Numbered from the stretch's first letter, positions 7,116 through 14,830 are shown. The stretch: DNA of 16,587 nucleotides from Bacteroidota bacterium (GCA_013202335.1 JABMQR010000162.1:1-16587); one strand, 5' to 3'. Made by a program: numbers and translations. The notes: generated by a model not told the origin, from the letters alone.

Positions 7116-8858
7116 CTACTCACTATATTCCTTTATGACTTCAAATCTTTTTATTTTTTTAGTAGAAGTCATTGGCATGGGTTTATCTACAACCGTTACC
7201 CGTGTTATATGTTTATACCCGGTCATCCGACGATTAACTTCGTATACAATCTCATCCATTCTCTTCTGAATTACTTCTGCAGCACCTGCCTCATCAGCAT
7301 TCTCCATTACTTTTTTCACATAGTTTTCTGCTGGATAGATCAGGCCCCGGATTCCCTCAGATTTTGTCTTTTTATCAATCAGATAACCGACAACCAAAAG
7401 CTGTTCTATTTCTTCGAACAGCTGGAATTCATCCTCAATTTCTTCAGGGAAAACATTCTTTCCACCCTCAGTTACGATTAAAGACTTAGTACGTCCGGTA
7501 AGATATACATAATTTTCACTATCTATATACCCGGCATCACCGGTCATTAACCATCCATCCTCTGTAAAAATAGCATCAGTCGCTTCCTGATTTTTATAGT
7601 ACCCCTGCATAACCATAGGTCCTTTTACCAAAATTTCTCCAATCCCCTTCTCATCAGGATTAAGGAGTTTCATGGTTGTCTGCGGTAGTATTTTACCAAC
7701 AGATGCCTCTTTATACGCATAAATCGGATTCAATGTAATAATAGGTGACGTTTCAGTCAACCCATACCCCTGAACAAAATCAATTCCCAATTGATTAAAG
7801 AGCTTGAACGTGGATGCAGGAAGAGGACCTCCGCCGCTGATACAAATCCTGTTTGTATCGAGTGACAATTTGGCCAAAAGACCTCCAAACATTTTCTTTC
7901 CCGGGTTCACCCCAAATGTTTTTTTAATAAAACCGCTTATAGACATTAGGAAACGGATGATCCAATATATCACAATCCCTTTCTCTTTAATTCCATTCAA
8001 CAACCCTTTCAGCAATTTATTAAAAAGCATTGGAACACCAAGGAACATGGTTACCTTAGCCTGCTTTAGTTCAAGAAGTATTTGCTTTACAATCAGTTTT
8101 TTTCCAAAAACAATTTCGGCACCTACAGAAAGTGCCTCAAAAAATACTGCAAGCATAGTATATGAGTGGTGAATGGGGAGCAGTGCATAAAAAACATCAC
8201 TGGGATAGAGGTTCATAAGTCCCTGTCCAAGAAAACAATCTGCTACCATATTCCGGTGAGTAAGCATAACCCCTTTTGGGTTTCCTGTTGTTCCTGATGT
8301 AAAAAGAATTACGGCAAGGTCTTCCTCTTTCGGCAGCTCTCTATCGACAAATTCAGGCTCCTGGATATTGAGAATGTAATTATCCTTAACCGGTGAAAGG
8401 GAAACTTTTTCAGTCAATCCGACTTTACCGTCGGCATCCTGAAGATCAAACCTTTCCTCATCAACAAAAAGAATCGAAACATCAGAAAACTGCATTAAGT
8501 TATCTATTTCCTCAACTTTCAACTGGTAATCCAGTGGGATCACTGTTCCGCCAGCAAATAGTATTGAAAGATATGCAATCGCCCATTCAGGGCTGTTCTT
8601 CCCGGTAACCGCTACCTTATCCCCATGCTTCACCCCTATTTTTACAAGGTGATTAGAAACTTCAATGATTGCCTGCTGAGCCTCTTTATAGGTAAAAAAC
8701 AGCTCTTCAGGTGAATATGCGGTAAAACATTTATTATCGGGATATTCTGAAACTGTAATGTTAAACATCTCTGCAATGGTAGGCCATTCCCCCTGAAAAT
8801 ATTCTCCTTTATATTTCTGCAGCTTAAGCCAGGGTTTAACATTATGCTTCAATTTCAT
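7116..8858 (-). CDS. AMP-dependent long-chain acyl-CoA synthetase (580 aa from the chosen start)
   Basis: Activates a fatty acid with ATP to acyl-AMP, then to acyl-CoA (an acyl-ACP product is possible), releasing AMP and PPi. ANL-superfamily motifs, numbered from the ATG at 8858: TSGTTGNPKG (187-196, phosphate loop), YGLTETSP (365-372), TGDAGYID (439-446), the hinge GRTKSLIVTEGGKNVFPEEIE (starting about 455) and TSTKKIKR (564-571) with the catalytic C-terminal Lys. A hydrophobic insert with basic ends (about 294-312) is typical of long-chain enzymes and may touch the membrane. The frame could extend to a TTG at 8882, but AAAGGAGCGG sits 3 nt upstream of the ATG at 8858 (6 nt from its GGAG core), so the ATG is the start. 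It heads the acs-yhbY-adh unit. Confidence 0.9.
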   Translation of the reverse strand: MKLKHNVKPWLKLQKYKGEYFQGEWPTIAEMFNITVSEYPDNKCFTAYSPEELFFTYKEAQQAIIEVSNHLVKIGVKHGDKVAVTGKNSPEWAIAYLSILFAGGTVIPLDYQLKVEEIDNLMQFSDVSILFVDEERFDLQDADGKVGLTEKVSLSPVKDNYILNIQEPEFVDRELPKEEDLAVILFTSGTTGNPKGVMLTHRNMVADCFLGQGLMNLYPSDVFYALLPIHHSYTMLAVFFEALSVGAEIVFGKKLIVKQILLELKQAKVTMFLGVPMLFNKLLKGLLNGIKEKGIVIYWIIRFLMSISGFIKKTFGVNPGKKMFGGLLAKLSLDTNRICISGGGPLPASTFKLFNQLGIDFVQGYGLTETSPIITLNPIYAYKEASVGKILPQTTMKLLNPDEKGIGEILVKGPMVMQGYYKNQEATDAIFTEDGWLMTGDAGYIDSENYVYLTGRTKSLIVTEGGKNVFPEEIEDEFQLFEEIEQLLVVGYLIDKKTKSEGIRGLIYPAENYVKKVMENADEAGAAEVIQKRMDEIVYEVNRRMTGYKHITRVTVVDKPMPMTSTKKIKRFEVIKEYSE

Positions 8859-8883
8859 AATCCGCTCCTTTATGAAAATCAAA

Positions 8884-8900
8884 CCAATTTCATAAATTGG
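8884..8900. promoter_or_regulatory. Perfect 17-bp palindrome in the leader of the acyl-CoA synthetase gene
   Basis: CCAATTT-CAT-AAATTGG has 7-bp perfect arms around 3 nt. It lies 26 bp upstream of the acs ATG, between a TATAAA-like -10 box (plus 8918-8923) and the Shine-Dalgarno. The symmetry, size and position suit a repressor operator. A matching -35 box was not found and no regulator is identified. Confidence 0.4.
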
Positions 8901-8986
8901 CTCATTTACAACTCTACTTTATAATGGGTAGGTTCGCAAGTGAATTTAATAATGAGGATTCAGGTTGTTAAGATTGCGGATGTTTC

Positions 8987-10381
8987 CTATAAATATTCTT
9001 TCAAAGATTCCTTCCATTCCAAAATATATGGATCGCCCTGTGATTCCATCTCCTGAATCATTATATAAATCATACTTTTAACAGCAGTTTCATATTCACC
9101 TGATTCAGACAGGTCTTTTATCTCCCAGGGATCAACCAGCAGATTAAACAGCTGAATGCGGAAGGTTCCGTCCACAAGATAAGCAATGAATTTTATATTA
9201 TCATTCTGAACGGCCCGTTGTATTCCACGGTAAGCAAAAAACATCCGCTCTCTATGAGTATCTGTTTCTCCAAATAATACACTTTTGAAGCTCTTGCCTT
9301 CAACTGTACGAGGAGTATCGATGGCCAGAAGATCGCAGAGTGTAGGAAAAATATCATAAAGGTAGCAGGATGCGGAGCTGATTCTGCCAGCCTTTATATC
9401 TGGTCCACTCATCAGCAAGGGGACGTGAATGCTGTGGTCGTAAAGGTTCTGCTTGCCCATCAATCCATGACTACCCAAGGCCAGTCCATTGTCACCAGTC
9501 AGAATAATTATGGTATTTTCATATGCTCCGGAAGCTTTAAGAGCATCTATTACACGTCCCATCCCTTCATCCAAGTGAGAGATCATCCCATAATACTCCG
9601 CCAGATGTTTTTGTATCTCAGAAATCTGTCTGGGTCTGGCTGCCAGCTTTTCGTCCCGGACATCCAGTTCTCCATTATCAAAAGGATGGTTTGACATAAA
9701 ATTAGGAGGAACTACTATCTTCCCCGGATCGTACATAGTCTGAAATTTTGTAGGCATTGTACGGGGATCATGAGGGGCCATAAATGAAAGATACATAAAA
9801 AATGGTTTTTCTTCTTTTTCAGAAAGCAGAAAGTCCACTGCCTTATCACAAAATAGATCGGTAGAGTGCTTCCCCTTATTTATATGGTCATATACTTTGG
9901 GTGTTTCAACCACTACACCTGTTCCTCCATCCCAGGGATGATTCTTCGGTTCCGGGTAGTTTCCATTTTTTTGAAATGTACATACAGGGACATTCCAGTG
10001 ATCATCCATCCCTCCAAAAAAGATCTCCCCACCGGAAGAAAAGCTACGGGTATAAGACTCCTGTCCGTTATGCCATTTACCAATTCCAAAGGTTTCATAT
10101 CCCGCAGTCTGCAGATGTTCTCCCAACAGGACGTGTTCTTCCGGAATTGTTTTTCCACTATCTTTTATCGAAAAAAGCCTGCGGCCAGTTTGGAGCATTG
10201 CTCTGCTGGGCATACAGACTGCCGGACATGTTCCTCCAGAAATATATGCCCTGGAAAAAAAAGTTCCCTTTCTAACCAAATAATCCATTGTAGGTGTTTT
10301 GACTTGTGGATTATTAATTGCTCCAACTGTGCTAAATCGTTGATCATCGGTAAAAAAGAATAAAATGTTTGGCTTATTCAA
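8987..10381 (-). CDS. Sulfatase, formylglycine (Cys) type, no signal peptide (464 aa, TTG start)
   Basis: Hydrolyses a sulfate ester, probably on a sugar brought in by the adjacent transporter. Numbered from the TTG at 10381: PNILFFFTDDQR (4-15; D12/D13 bind Ca/Mg), CMPSRAMLQTGR (56-67; C56 is the Cys to be oxidised to formylglycine in C-x-P-S-R), GKWHNG (101-106; K102, H104), APHDPR (202-207; H204) and TGDNG (295-299; D297/N298), then K310. All active-site positions are therefore present. The TTG has AAGGAG 7 nt upstream and lies 4 nt after the permease stop. The longer frame to 10492 only adds residues inside the permease gene. With this start there is no signal peptide, so a cytoplasmic enzyme is inferred. 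No sulfatase-maturating enzyme is in the window. It is the last gene of the operon. Confidence 0.9.
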   Translation of the reverse strand: MNKPNILFFFTDDQRFSTVGAINNPQVKTPTMDYLVRKGTFFSRAYISGGTCPAVCMPSRAMLQTGRRLFSIKDSGKTIPEEHVLLGEHLQTAGYETFGIGKWHNGQESYTRSFSSGGEIFFGGMDDHWNVPVCTFQKNGNYPEPKNHPWDGGTGVVVETPKVYDHINKGKHSTDLFCDKAVDFLLSEKEEKPFFMYLSFMAPHDPRTMPTKFQTMYDPGKIVVPPNFMSNHPFDNGELDVRDEKLAARPRQISEIQKHLAEYYGMISHLDEGMGRVIDALKASGAYENTIIILTGDNGLALGSHGLMGKQNLYDHSIHVPLLMSGPDIKAGRISSASCYLYDIFPTLCDLLAIDTPRTVEGKSFKSVLFGETDTHRERMFFAYRGIQRAVQNDNIKFIAYLVDGTFRIQLFNLLVDPWEIKDLSESGEYETAVKSMIYIMIQEMESQGDPYILEWKESLKEYL

Positions 10382-10385
10382 AAGT

Positions 10386-11213
10386 CTACTCCTTGATTCC
10401 GCCGGCAAGGATACCCTGCTGAATATTTTTTTGGAAAATAATATATAATATAAGCATTGGAAGTGATGCCAGCAGTAGAATAGCAGCAGCATTAACCGAA
10501 CTCATTCCATACTGTCCCGATAACAAAGCCATGGCTGCCATAATGGTTCGTTTAGATGAGGTGCGAATTAAAATTAGCGCAAAAGTAAGTTCATTCCAGA
10601 CCTGTTGAGAAGCAATAATTAAAACAGTCATAATCATGGGTTTGGCCATTGGCAGCATAATACTTCCGTAAATCCGCCAGAGACCGGCACCATCAATTAA
10701 AGCGGCCTCAATATAGGTATCAGGAACATTTCTAAAGTAAGTGGCCATTAGATAAGCTGAATAAGGTCCGAAATAAGCCAGATAAATCAGGATCAGACCA
10801 AACATGGAATTTAGAAGATGCATTTGCGCAAGTTCACGGTAGAGAGGAATAGTCAGAACCATCTGTGGAAGAACCATGATCGCGGAAATAATAAAAAGAA
10901 ATGTTTTCTTAAAAGGTATATTCAGTTTTCCTATGGCGAAACCTGCTCCTGTTGTTAAAAAAATAAAAGGGATTAAAGTAGAAATAAGTATAAGAACATT
11001 ATTCCGGTAATTCAGTAATATATTCTGCTTGGCAAAAGACCATGTGTAGTTATCCAGGGTTAACTTTGCAGGGGGTAAAAATTTATTTACCAAATATGTA
11101 TCCATGGATTTAAAACTGGTAATTATCATATAATAAAAAGGAAGTAGAAAGGAAATACCAATGAGGATCAAAAACAATGTTACAAGTGGATTATTTTTTT
11201 TAAGTGAAGCCAT
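10386..11213 (-). CDS. Carbohydrate ABC transporter permease, MalG type (CUT1), 275 aa
   Basis: Inner-membrane subunit of a binding-protein-dependent sugar importer. About six hydrophobic segments are visible (11-33, 73-95, 105-124, 136-158, 192-208, 240-262). The cytoplasmic EAA loop that docks the ATPase is EAALIDGAGLWRIYGSIMLP (169-188), as in MalG-like permeases. The start codon overlaps the stop of the preceding permease by one base (TAATG), and AAGGAGG lies 7 nt upstream, giving tight coupling. Its own stop is 4 nt before the sulfatase start, so the pair is firmly one operon. The C-terminal residues AGGIKE are typical of the family. The transported sugar is not readable from the sequence. 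Confidence 0.93.
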   Translation of the reverse strand: MASLKKNNPLVTLFLILIGISFLLPFYYMIITSFKSMDTYLVNKFLPPAKLTLDNYTWSFAKQNILLNYRNNVLILISTLIPFIFLTTGAGFAIGKLNIPFKKTFLFIISAIMVLPQMVLTIPLYRELAQMHLLNSMFGLILIYLAYFGPYSAYLMATYFRNVPDTYIEAALIDGAGLWRIYGSIMLPMAKPMIMTVLIIASQQVWNELTFALILIRTSSKRTIMAAMALLSGQYGMSSVNAAAILLLASLPMLILYIIFQKNIQQGILAGGIKE

Positions 11214-12085
11214 TACTTATCCTCCTTCATCATAAGGGTATTCTGAATTACAATTACAATTAGAGTTAGAAGATAAACAAACAGAGCCCATGTTGATGCA
11301 TACCCCATTCGACTGTTTTCAAATGCATGAAAATAAATACCAAATTCAGGCACAAAAGAAGCATATCCGGGACCTCCCTTTGTGAGGGTAAATGTCAGGG
11401 GAAACATTCTGGCAACGAAGGTAACAAAACCAAGGACAATAAAAAAGCCGATTGTGTGATTGATTCCGGGAACTGTGACATGTCTCAGGGTCTGCAGCCA
11501 TGTACACCCGTCCATCTCTGCGGATTCATAGAGAGATTCGGAAATTTTACTCATGGCTCCATAATAGAGGATTGCTCCGAAACCAAAAAATTTAAAAATT
11601 GTAATTAGTGCAAGCACATGGATTACAGCACGGGGATTAGTCAAGAAACCAATTCCATCAGGATTATTACTAATATGTATAATAATCTCATTCACAAGTC
11701 CTTCAACACCAAGGAGCTGTTTAAACAGCATTCCTAAAATTACCGGAGAAATTACAAATGGGATTAAAACTGTTGATCGGAAAAAAGAACTTCCAGGTTT
11801 TGGTTGTCTAATCAGTTCTGCAAAAAAAAGTGGTAAAATTGTCCAAATTGGAATATAACAAACTAGAATTGCCAGATTTTTCAAAGATGCATGAAAACTT
11901 TTATCATTAAAAAGACGTGTAAAATTCTGTATACCATTCCACGAGGGGGGAGAAAAACCATTCCACCTGGTAAATGCCAGATAAAGCATGCTGACAGTGG
12001 GATATACCATAAAAATAAAAAGTAGAACAATAAGGGGCAGAACAAAGCTGAGTGCACTCCTTCTCATTCCTGTACCATTAAGCAT
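11213..12085 (-). CDS. Carbohydrate ABC transporter permease, MalF type (CUT1), 290 aa
   Basis: Partner of the MalG-type permease in the inner membrane. It has a short N-terminal tail, a first membrane segment at about 12-36, and further segments near 70-90, 104-124, 153-175, 211-231 and 262-283. The EAA loop ESAEMDGCTWLQTLRHVTVP (187-206) fits the MalF side. The length is that of the short six-helix MalF type (like UgpA), without the large periplasmic domain of E. coli MalF. GAGGAG 6 nt before the ATG supports the start. It follows a strong hairpin that separates it from the binding-protein gene by 109 nt in all. A perfect TATAAT (plus 12117-12122) in this gap could give extra transcription, but no convincing -35 box accompanies it. 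Confidence 0.92.
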   Translation of the reverse strand: MLNGTGMRRSALSFVLPLIVLLFIFMVYPTVSMLYLAFTRWNGFSPPSWNGIQNFTRLFNDKSFHASLKNLAILVCYIPIWTILPLFFAELIRQPKPGSSFFRSTVLIPFVISPVILGMLFKQLLGVEGLVNEIIIHISNNPDGIGFLTNPRAVIHVLALITIFKFFGFGAILYYGAMSKISESLYESAEMDGCTWLQTLRHVTVPGINHTIGFFIVLGFVTFVARMFPLTFTLTKGGPGYASFVPEFGIYFHAFENSRMGYASTWALFVYLLTLIVIVIQNTLMMKEDK

Positions 12086-12143
12086 ATTAACTCCTCAATT
12101 TTTCAAAGTCTAATATATTATAAAATGAGTCTCAACTCTAATT

Positions 12144-12176
12144 AAAAAAATATTGACCCGGAACTATCCGGGTCAA
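12144..12176 (-). terminator. Intercistronic hairpin with U-tract between the binding protein and the permeases
   Basis: TTGACCCGG (12153-12161) and CCGGGTCAA (12168-12176) are perfect 9-bp arms around a 6-nt loop, starting 18 nt after the binding-protein stop. On the minus strand the stem is followed by TA and seven U residues (plus A-run 12144-12150). This is a good Rho-independent terminator. As the permease and sulfatase genes follow in the same direction, it probably acts as a partial terminator and mRNA stabiliser that keeps the binding protein in excess. Confidence 0.8.
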
Positions 12177-12194
12177 AAAGATTATTCTGCAGAT

Positions 12195-13484
12195 TTATTC
12201 ACGTGCATCATCAATTACCTGACCAAATTCTTCTGGAGTTAATTCACCGGTAATTAATAATGGAGCATGACCTCTAAGGGTTACCCATTGAGCTGTCTGA
12301 ATAAATGCCTTGGAAGGAGGAACAATACTTGTGGCAATTATATCCATAACCTGCTGACCTGCTGCATTAGCTAAAAGACTCTTATTCGCGTTCAGATTTG
12401 CAGGTACACCACCGGTTTTGGATAGCAGAATATTTGCAGCTTCTTCACTGGCAGTAAATTTTACATATTTAATAGCAGCTTCCTGATTCTTACTGTAGGT
12501 CGGGACTGCGTAGGCAACGCCACCGGCTACTCCGGCTACATCCTGATGAGCTGAAGGAATAAAATAGAAGTTGGTTATGACTCCCAGATTTTCACCACCC
12601 AGGGCGTTCCCGAATTCGTACCAGTTAAAAATATCAGATACAAATCCACGAAAAATAGCACTTCCTCCAGCCATAAATCGTTCTCCCATTTCACGCAGTA
12701 ATGGAGTTGTTAACCCCGCTTTATCCATATATCCATCCTGAAAAAGTGACTGGAATTTTGCAAATACATTGGTGATTTTAGGATCAGTAAATTTCATTTC
12801 CCCGGATAATAAACGACGTTTTTCTTCCAGTGAGAGAACTTGATCCATTGTTCCAGCAATCATCATTTCAAGGTGGATCCCTTCACCAAATCCGACAGGG
12901 ATGATACCGGCATTCTGAAGACTTTCACATGCAGCAAGGAAATCATCCCATGACTCGGGAGGATTTTCCGGATCAAGTCCGGCTTTTACAAACAGTTCTT
13001 TGTTGTAGTACCAAACCCAACCCTGAACGGTAACAGGAAGACCACGAATTCCTTTTGAAATATCCCGATCAGGTGAAGTGTCAGCTAAAGTTGATTCAGG
13101 AAACTGGTTTTTTACATCCCCGATATAGTCATCCAGAATAACTAGAGAATCGGCCATATCCTGAAAGTTCTGTCCATTTGCATGAACCAAAATAACATCA
13201 GCTCCTTCCTTGGCAGCCATCGAAGCAGCATAGACACCATAGGGTGGATGGGAAACAGTTTCGTGATTTACTCTGATATTAGGATACTTCTCCTGAAACG
13301 CGATATCAACATATTTAGCAAATTCTCCCTGAGCTCCTGCTGAACCGTGAAACCAGTCCCAGACTGTGATAGTGACTATTTCATCAGCCTCTTTTTCTGT
13401 TTGACCGCCTGCAAACAGTAATGTCGGAATCAGTATGCTTAAGCATAGTGTCATCAGCAGTACTTTTCTAACCATGTTCTTCAT
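12195..13484 (-). CDS. Extracellular sugar-binding protein, family 1 (ABC transporter SBP), 429 aa
   Basis: Periplasmic receptor that delivers a carbohydrate to the MalF/MalG-type permeases. The N-terminus is a classical signal peptide: basic MKNMVRKV, hydrophobic core LLMTLCLSILIPTLLF, then the cleavage region FAGGQTE (24-30). No Cys follows the cleavage site, so it is probably soluble in the periplasm and not a lipoprotein. SBP family 1 features include ITVWDWFHG (39-47), YYNKELFVKAGLDPENPPESWDDF (from about 159) and the C-terminal AIKYVKFTASEEAANILLSKTGGVPA. AAGGAG lies 9 nt before the ATG. It is the first gene of the operon, behind a near-consensus promoter and divergent from the LacI gene. 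The ligand is unknown; the downstream sulfatase suggests a sulfated sugar. No ATPase gene accompanies the system, which is common for CUT1 importers. Confidence 0.94.
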   Translation of the reverse strand: MKNMVRKVLLMTLCLSILIPTLLFAGGQTEKEADEIVTITVWDWFHGSAGAQGEFAKYVDIAFQEKYPNIRVNHETVSHPPYGVYAASMAAKEGADVILVHANGQNFQDMADSLVILDDYIGDVKNQFPESTLADTSPDRDISKGIRGLPVTVQGWVWYYNKELFVKAGLDPENPPESWDDFLAACESLQNAGIIPVGFGEGIHLEMMIAGTMDQVLSLEEKRRLLSGEMKFTDPKITNVFAKFQSLFQDGYMDKAGLTTPLLREMGERFMAGGSAIFRGFVSDIFNWYEFGNALGGENLGVITNFYFIPSAHQDVAGVAGGVAYAVPTYSKNQEAAIKYVKFTASEEAANILLSKTGGVPANLNANKSLLANAAGQQVMDIIATSIVPPSKAFIQTAQWVTLRGHAPLLITGELTPEEFGQVIDDARE

Positions 13485-13505
13485 AATTAAACACTCCTTT
13501 TGGTA

Positions 13506-13524
13506 TTATTATAAATTATAATAA
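13506..13524. promoter_or_regulatory. Perfect 19-bp palindrome over the -10 box (candidate operator)
   Basis: TTATTATAA (13506-13514) and TTATAATAA (13516-13524) are perfect 9-bp inverted arms around one A. It covers the -10 box and the predicted start point of the binding-protein promoter, where a bound repressor would block initiation. Low complexity makes chance symmetry more likely than usual. Confidence 0.4.
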
Positions 13525-13546
13525 ACGCGTAAATACCAGCTGTCAA
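13518..13546 (-). promoter_or_regulatory. Sigma-70 promoter of the transporter-sulfatase operon
   Basis: On the minus strand TTGACA (13546-13541, perfect -35) is followed after exactly 17 nt by TATTAT (13523-13518, 5 of 6). Transcription should start near 13511, giving a leader of about 27 nt with AAGGAG before the binding-protein ATG. The spacer contains ACGCGT. Confidence 0.8.
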
Positions 13547-13551
13547 GTAGT

Positions 13552-13582
13552 TTTAGTAAAGTGTAGGCTATATTTTACTAAA
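13552..13582. promoter_or_regulatory. Pair of TTTA(G/C)TAAA sites upstream of the -35 box
   Basis: TTTAGTAAA (13552-13560) and TTTACTAAA (13574-13582) are each palindromic about their central base and are reverse complements of each other. Their centres are 22 bp apart, about two helical turns. They lie between the binding-protein promoter and the LacI-family gene and are the best candidates for regulator-binding sites other than the -10 palindrome. Confidence 0.45.
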
Positions 13583-13669
13583 TTATTGATATTATTTTGT
13601 GGAAGGATAGTATTTTTATTGATAATATTTTGAAATTTCGCTATGATTAGGAACGAGAGGTTCTTTGAT

Positions 13670-14722
13670 ATGGGAAAACAGTCAACAAAGCAACAAACCG
13701 CAGCAACACTAAAGGAAGTAGCACAGGCGGCAAAGGTTTCTCTGACAACAGCTTCCATGGCACTTTCAGGAAAAGGAAATGTCTCTGAAGAAACCAGAGA
13801 AAAAGTCTGGGAAGCGGCCAAAGAGTTAAGATACAAGAGGACAGTATCCCAGGAAAAAGCGGTACAGGAACAGTTGCTAACAATTGGTTTGATAATTGAT
13901 ATCTCATCTTCCACAAATCACAACTGGCGCCACCTTAGATCATATATCGAGGAAACTCAGAGGATTGTTGTATCCAAAGGCGGTTCATTCCTCCTGCTAC
14001 CTTATAACCACCTTATTACAGAGGAAGAAAATATACGGGGAATTATAAAAGCCAATGTAAAAGGGGTAGTATCTTTCTCTTATTACAATAAATCTTTTTT
14101 ACAAAAACTAGAAAATCAAGGAATACCTGTGGTTGTATTCAATAACCCTGCCGCCCACAGGAAATTTGTAAATGTTGCCCTGGATGACTTTCAGTCCACC
14201 TATGATGCAGTAAAATATCTAATAGATTTGGGACACCGCAACATTCTATATATCCATACAGAGAGGCCCAATCTTCCCAGCCTCTCCAATAATCGCTATT
14301 TTGCCTATCAGAAAGTTCTGGAAGAAAACCGGATTCCCTTTAGGGAAGATTATGTTGTCCATTTTGAGATTGATTCTTTTGAAAAAAATTCAAACACTTT
14401 CAAATCCTTAATGGCAAAAAAAGTTAAACCCAGTGCTGCCATTTGTCTTGATGATGACATAGCAGCCGGGATGAAATATATCCTGAATAATCTGGGATAT
14501 TCCGTACCGGAAAATATGTCTTTGATTGCTCACGGGGATCTGCTGGATTATTCTCGCTTTCAGACACCCAGAATAACTACCATGAGGATGGATCCGATAA
14601 TGACTTCAAAATTGGCTGTAGATTTACTTATTGAAAAACTTTTAGGACGCTCTAAATTGATTCAAACGGTGAAAGTACAGGAACACCTAAAAGATCGGGG
14701 ATCCTGCAAGCAGTTTAAATAA
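13670..14722 (+). CDS. LacI-family transcriptional regulator, 350 aa from the chosen start
   Basis: Ligand-responsive DNA-binding regulator, most likely of the divergent transporter-sulfatase operon. The helix-turn-helix runs LKEVAQAAKVSLTTASMALS (14-33), with NVSEETREKVWEAAKELRYKR completing the LacI headpiece. A periplasmic-binding-protein-like effector domain runs from about 71 (TIGLIIDI) to the end; the segment VALDDFQSTYDAVKYLIDLGHRNILYI is typical. The usual hinge motif (YxPNxxARSL) is replaced by YKRTVSQEKAV, so minor-groove contacts may differ from LacI/PurR. The frame opens at an ATG at 13643 with no ribosome-binding site; the ATG at 13670 has GAGAGG at good spacing and leaves the normal short N-terminal tail. 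The effector is unknown, by context perhaps the imported sugar. Confidence 0.93.
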   Translation: MGKQSTKQQTAATLKEVAQAAKVSLTTASMALSGKGNVSEETREKVWEAAKELRYKRTVSQEKAVQEQLLTIGLIIDISSSTNHNWRHLRSYIEETQRIVVSKGGSFLLLPYNHLITEEENIRGIIKANVKGVVSFSYYNKSFLQKLENQGIPVVVFNNPAAHRKFVNVALDDFQSTYDAVKYLIDLGHRNILYIHTERPNLPSLSNNRYFAYQKVLEENRIPFREDYVVHFEIDSFEKNSNTFKSLMAKKVKPSAAICLDDDIAAGMKYILNNLGYSVPENMSLIAHGDLLDYSRFQTPRITTMRMDPIMTSKLAVDLLIEKLLGRSKLIQTVKVQEHLKDRGSCKQFK

Positions 14723-14790
14723 TTGGATTTTTCCATCCGCGTCTGTTCTTCAGCAGAGGTTGGAGTATGGAATGGAGACAGAGAAACAAG

Positions 14791-14823
14791 AAAAAAGCAG
14801 AAAGTTCACGCTGTCTCCTGCTT
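14791..14823 (-). terminator. Possible weak terminator after the fructosamine-kinase gene
   Basis: On the minus strand AAGCAG (14823-14818) pairs with CTGCTT (14800-14795) around a 17-nt loop and runs into a U-tract (plus A-run 14791-14796). The stem is only 6 bp. A competing 8-bp pair, GGAGACAG (14774-14781) with CTGTCTCC (14811-14818), spans the same area. No other clear terminator for the convergent lacI and kinase genes was seen. Confidence 0.35.
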
Positions 14824-14830
14824 CCCAAGG

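Noticed and set aside
7068..7481. 137-codon open frame on the plus strand
   Set aside because: It lies opposite the acyl-CoA synthetase gene, has a Phe/Ile/Leu-rich composition typical of an antisense shadow and no motif.
9866..10363. 165-codon open frame on the plus strand
   Set aside because: It is antisense to the sulfatase gene, with no ribosome-binding site or recognisable domain.
10382..10492. N-terminal extension of the sulfatase frame to an upstream ATG, which would look like a membrane or signal segment
   Set aside because: It lies inside the MalG-type permease gene, has no ribosome-binding site, and the TTG at 10381 has a well-placed AAGGAG.
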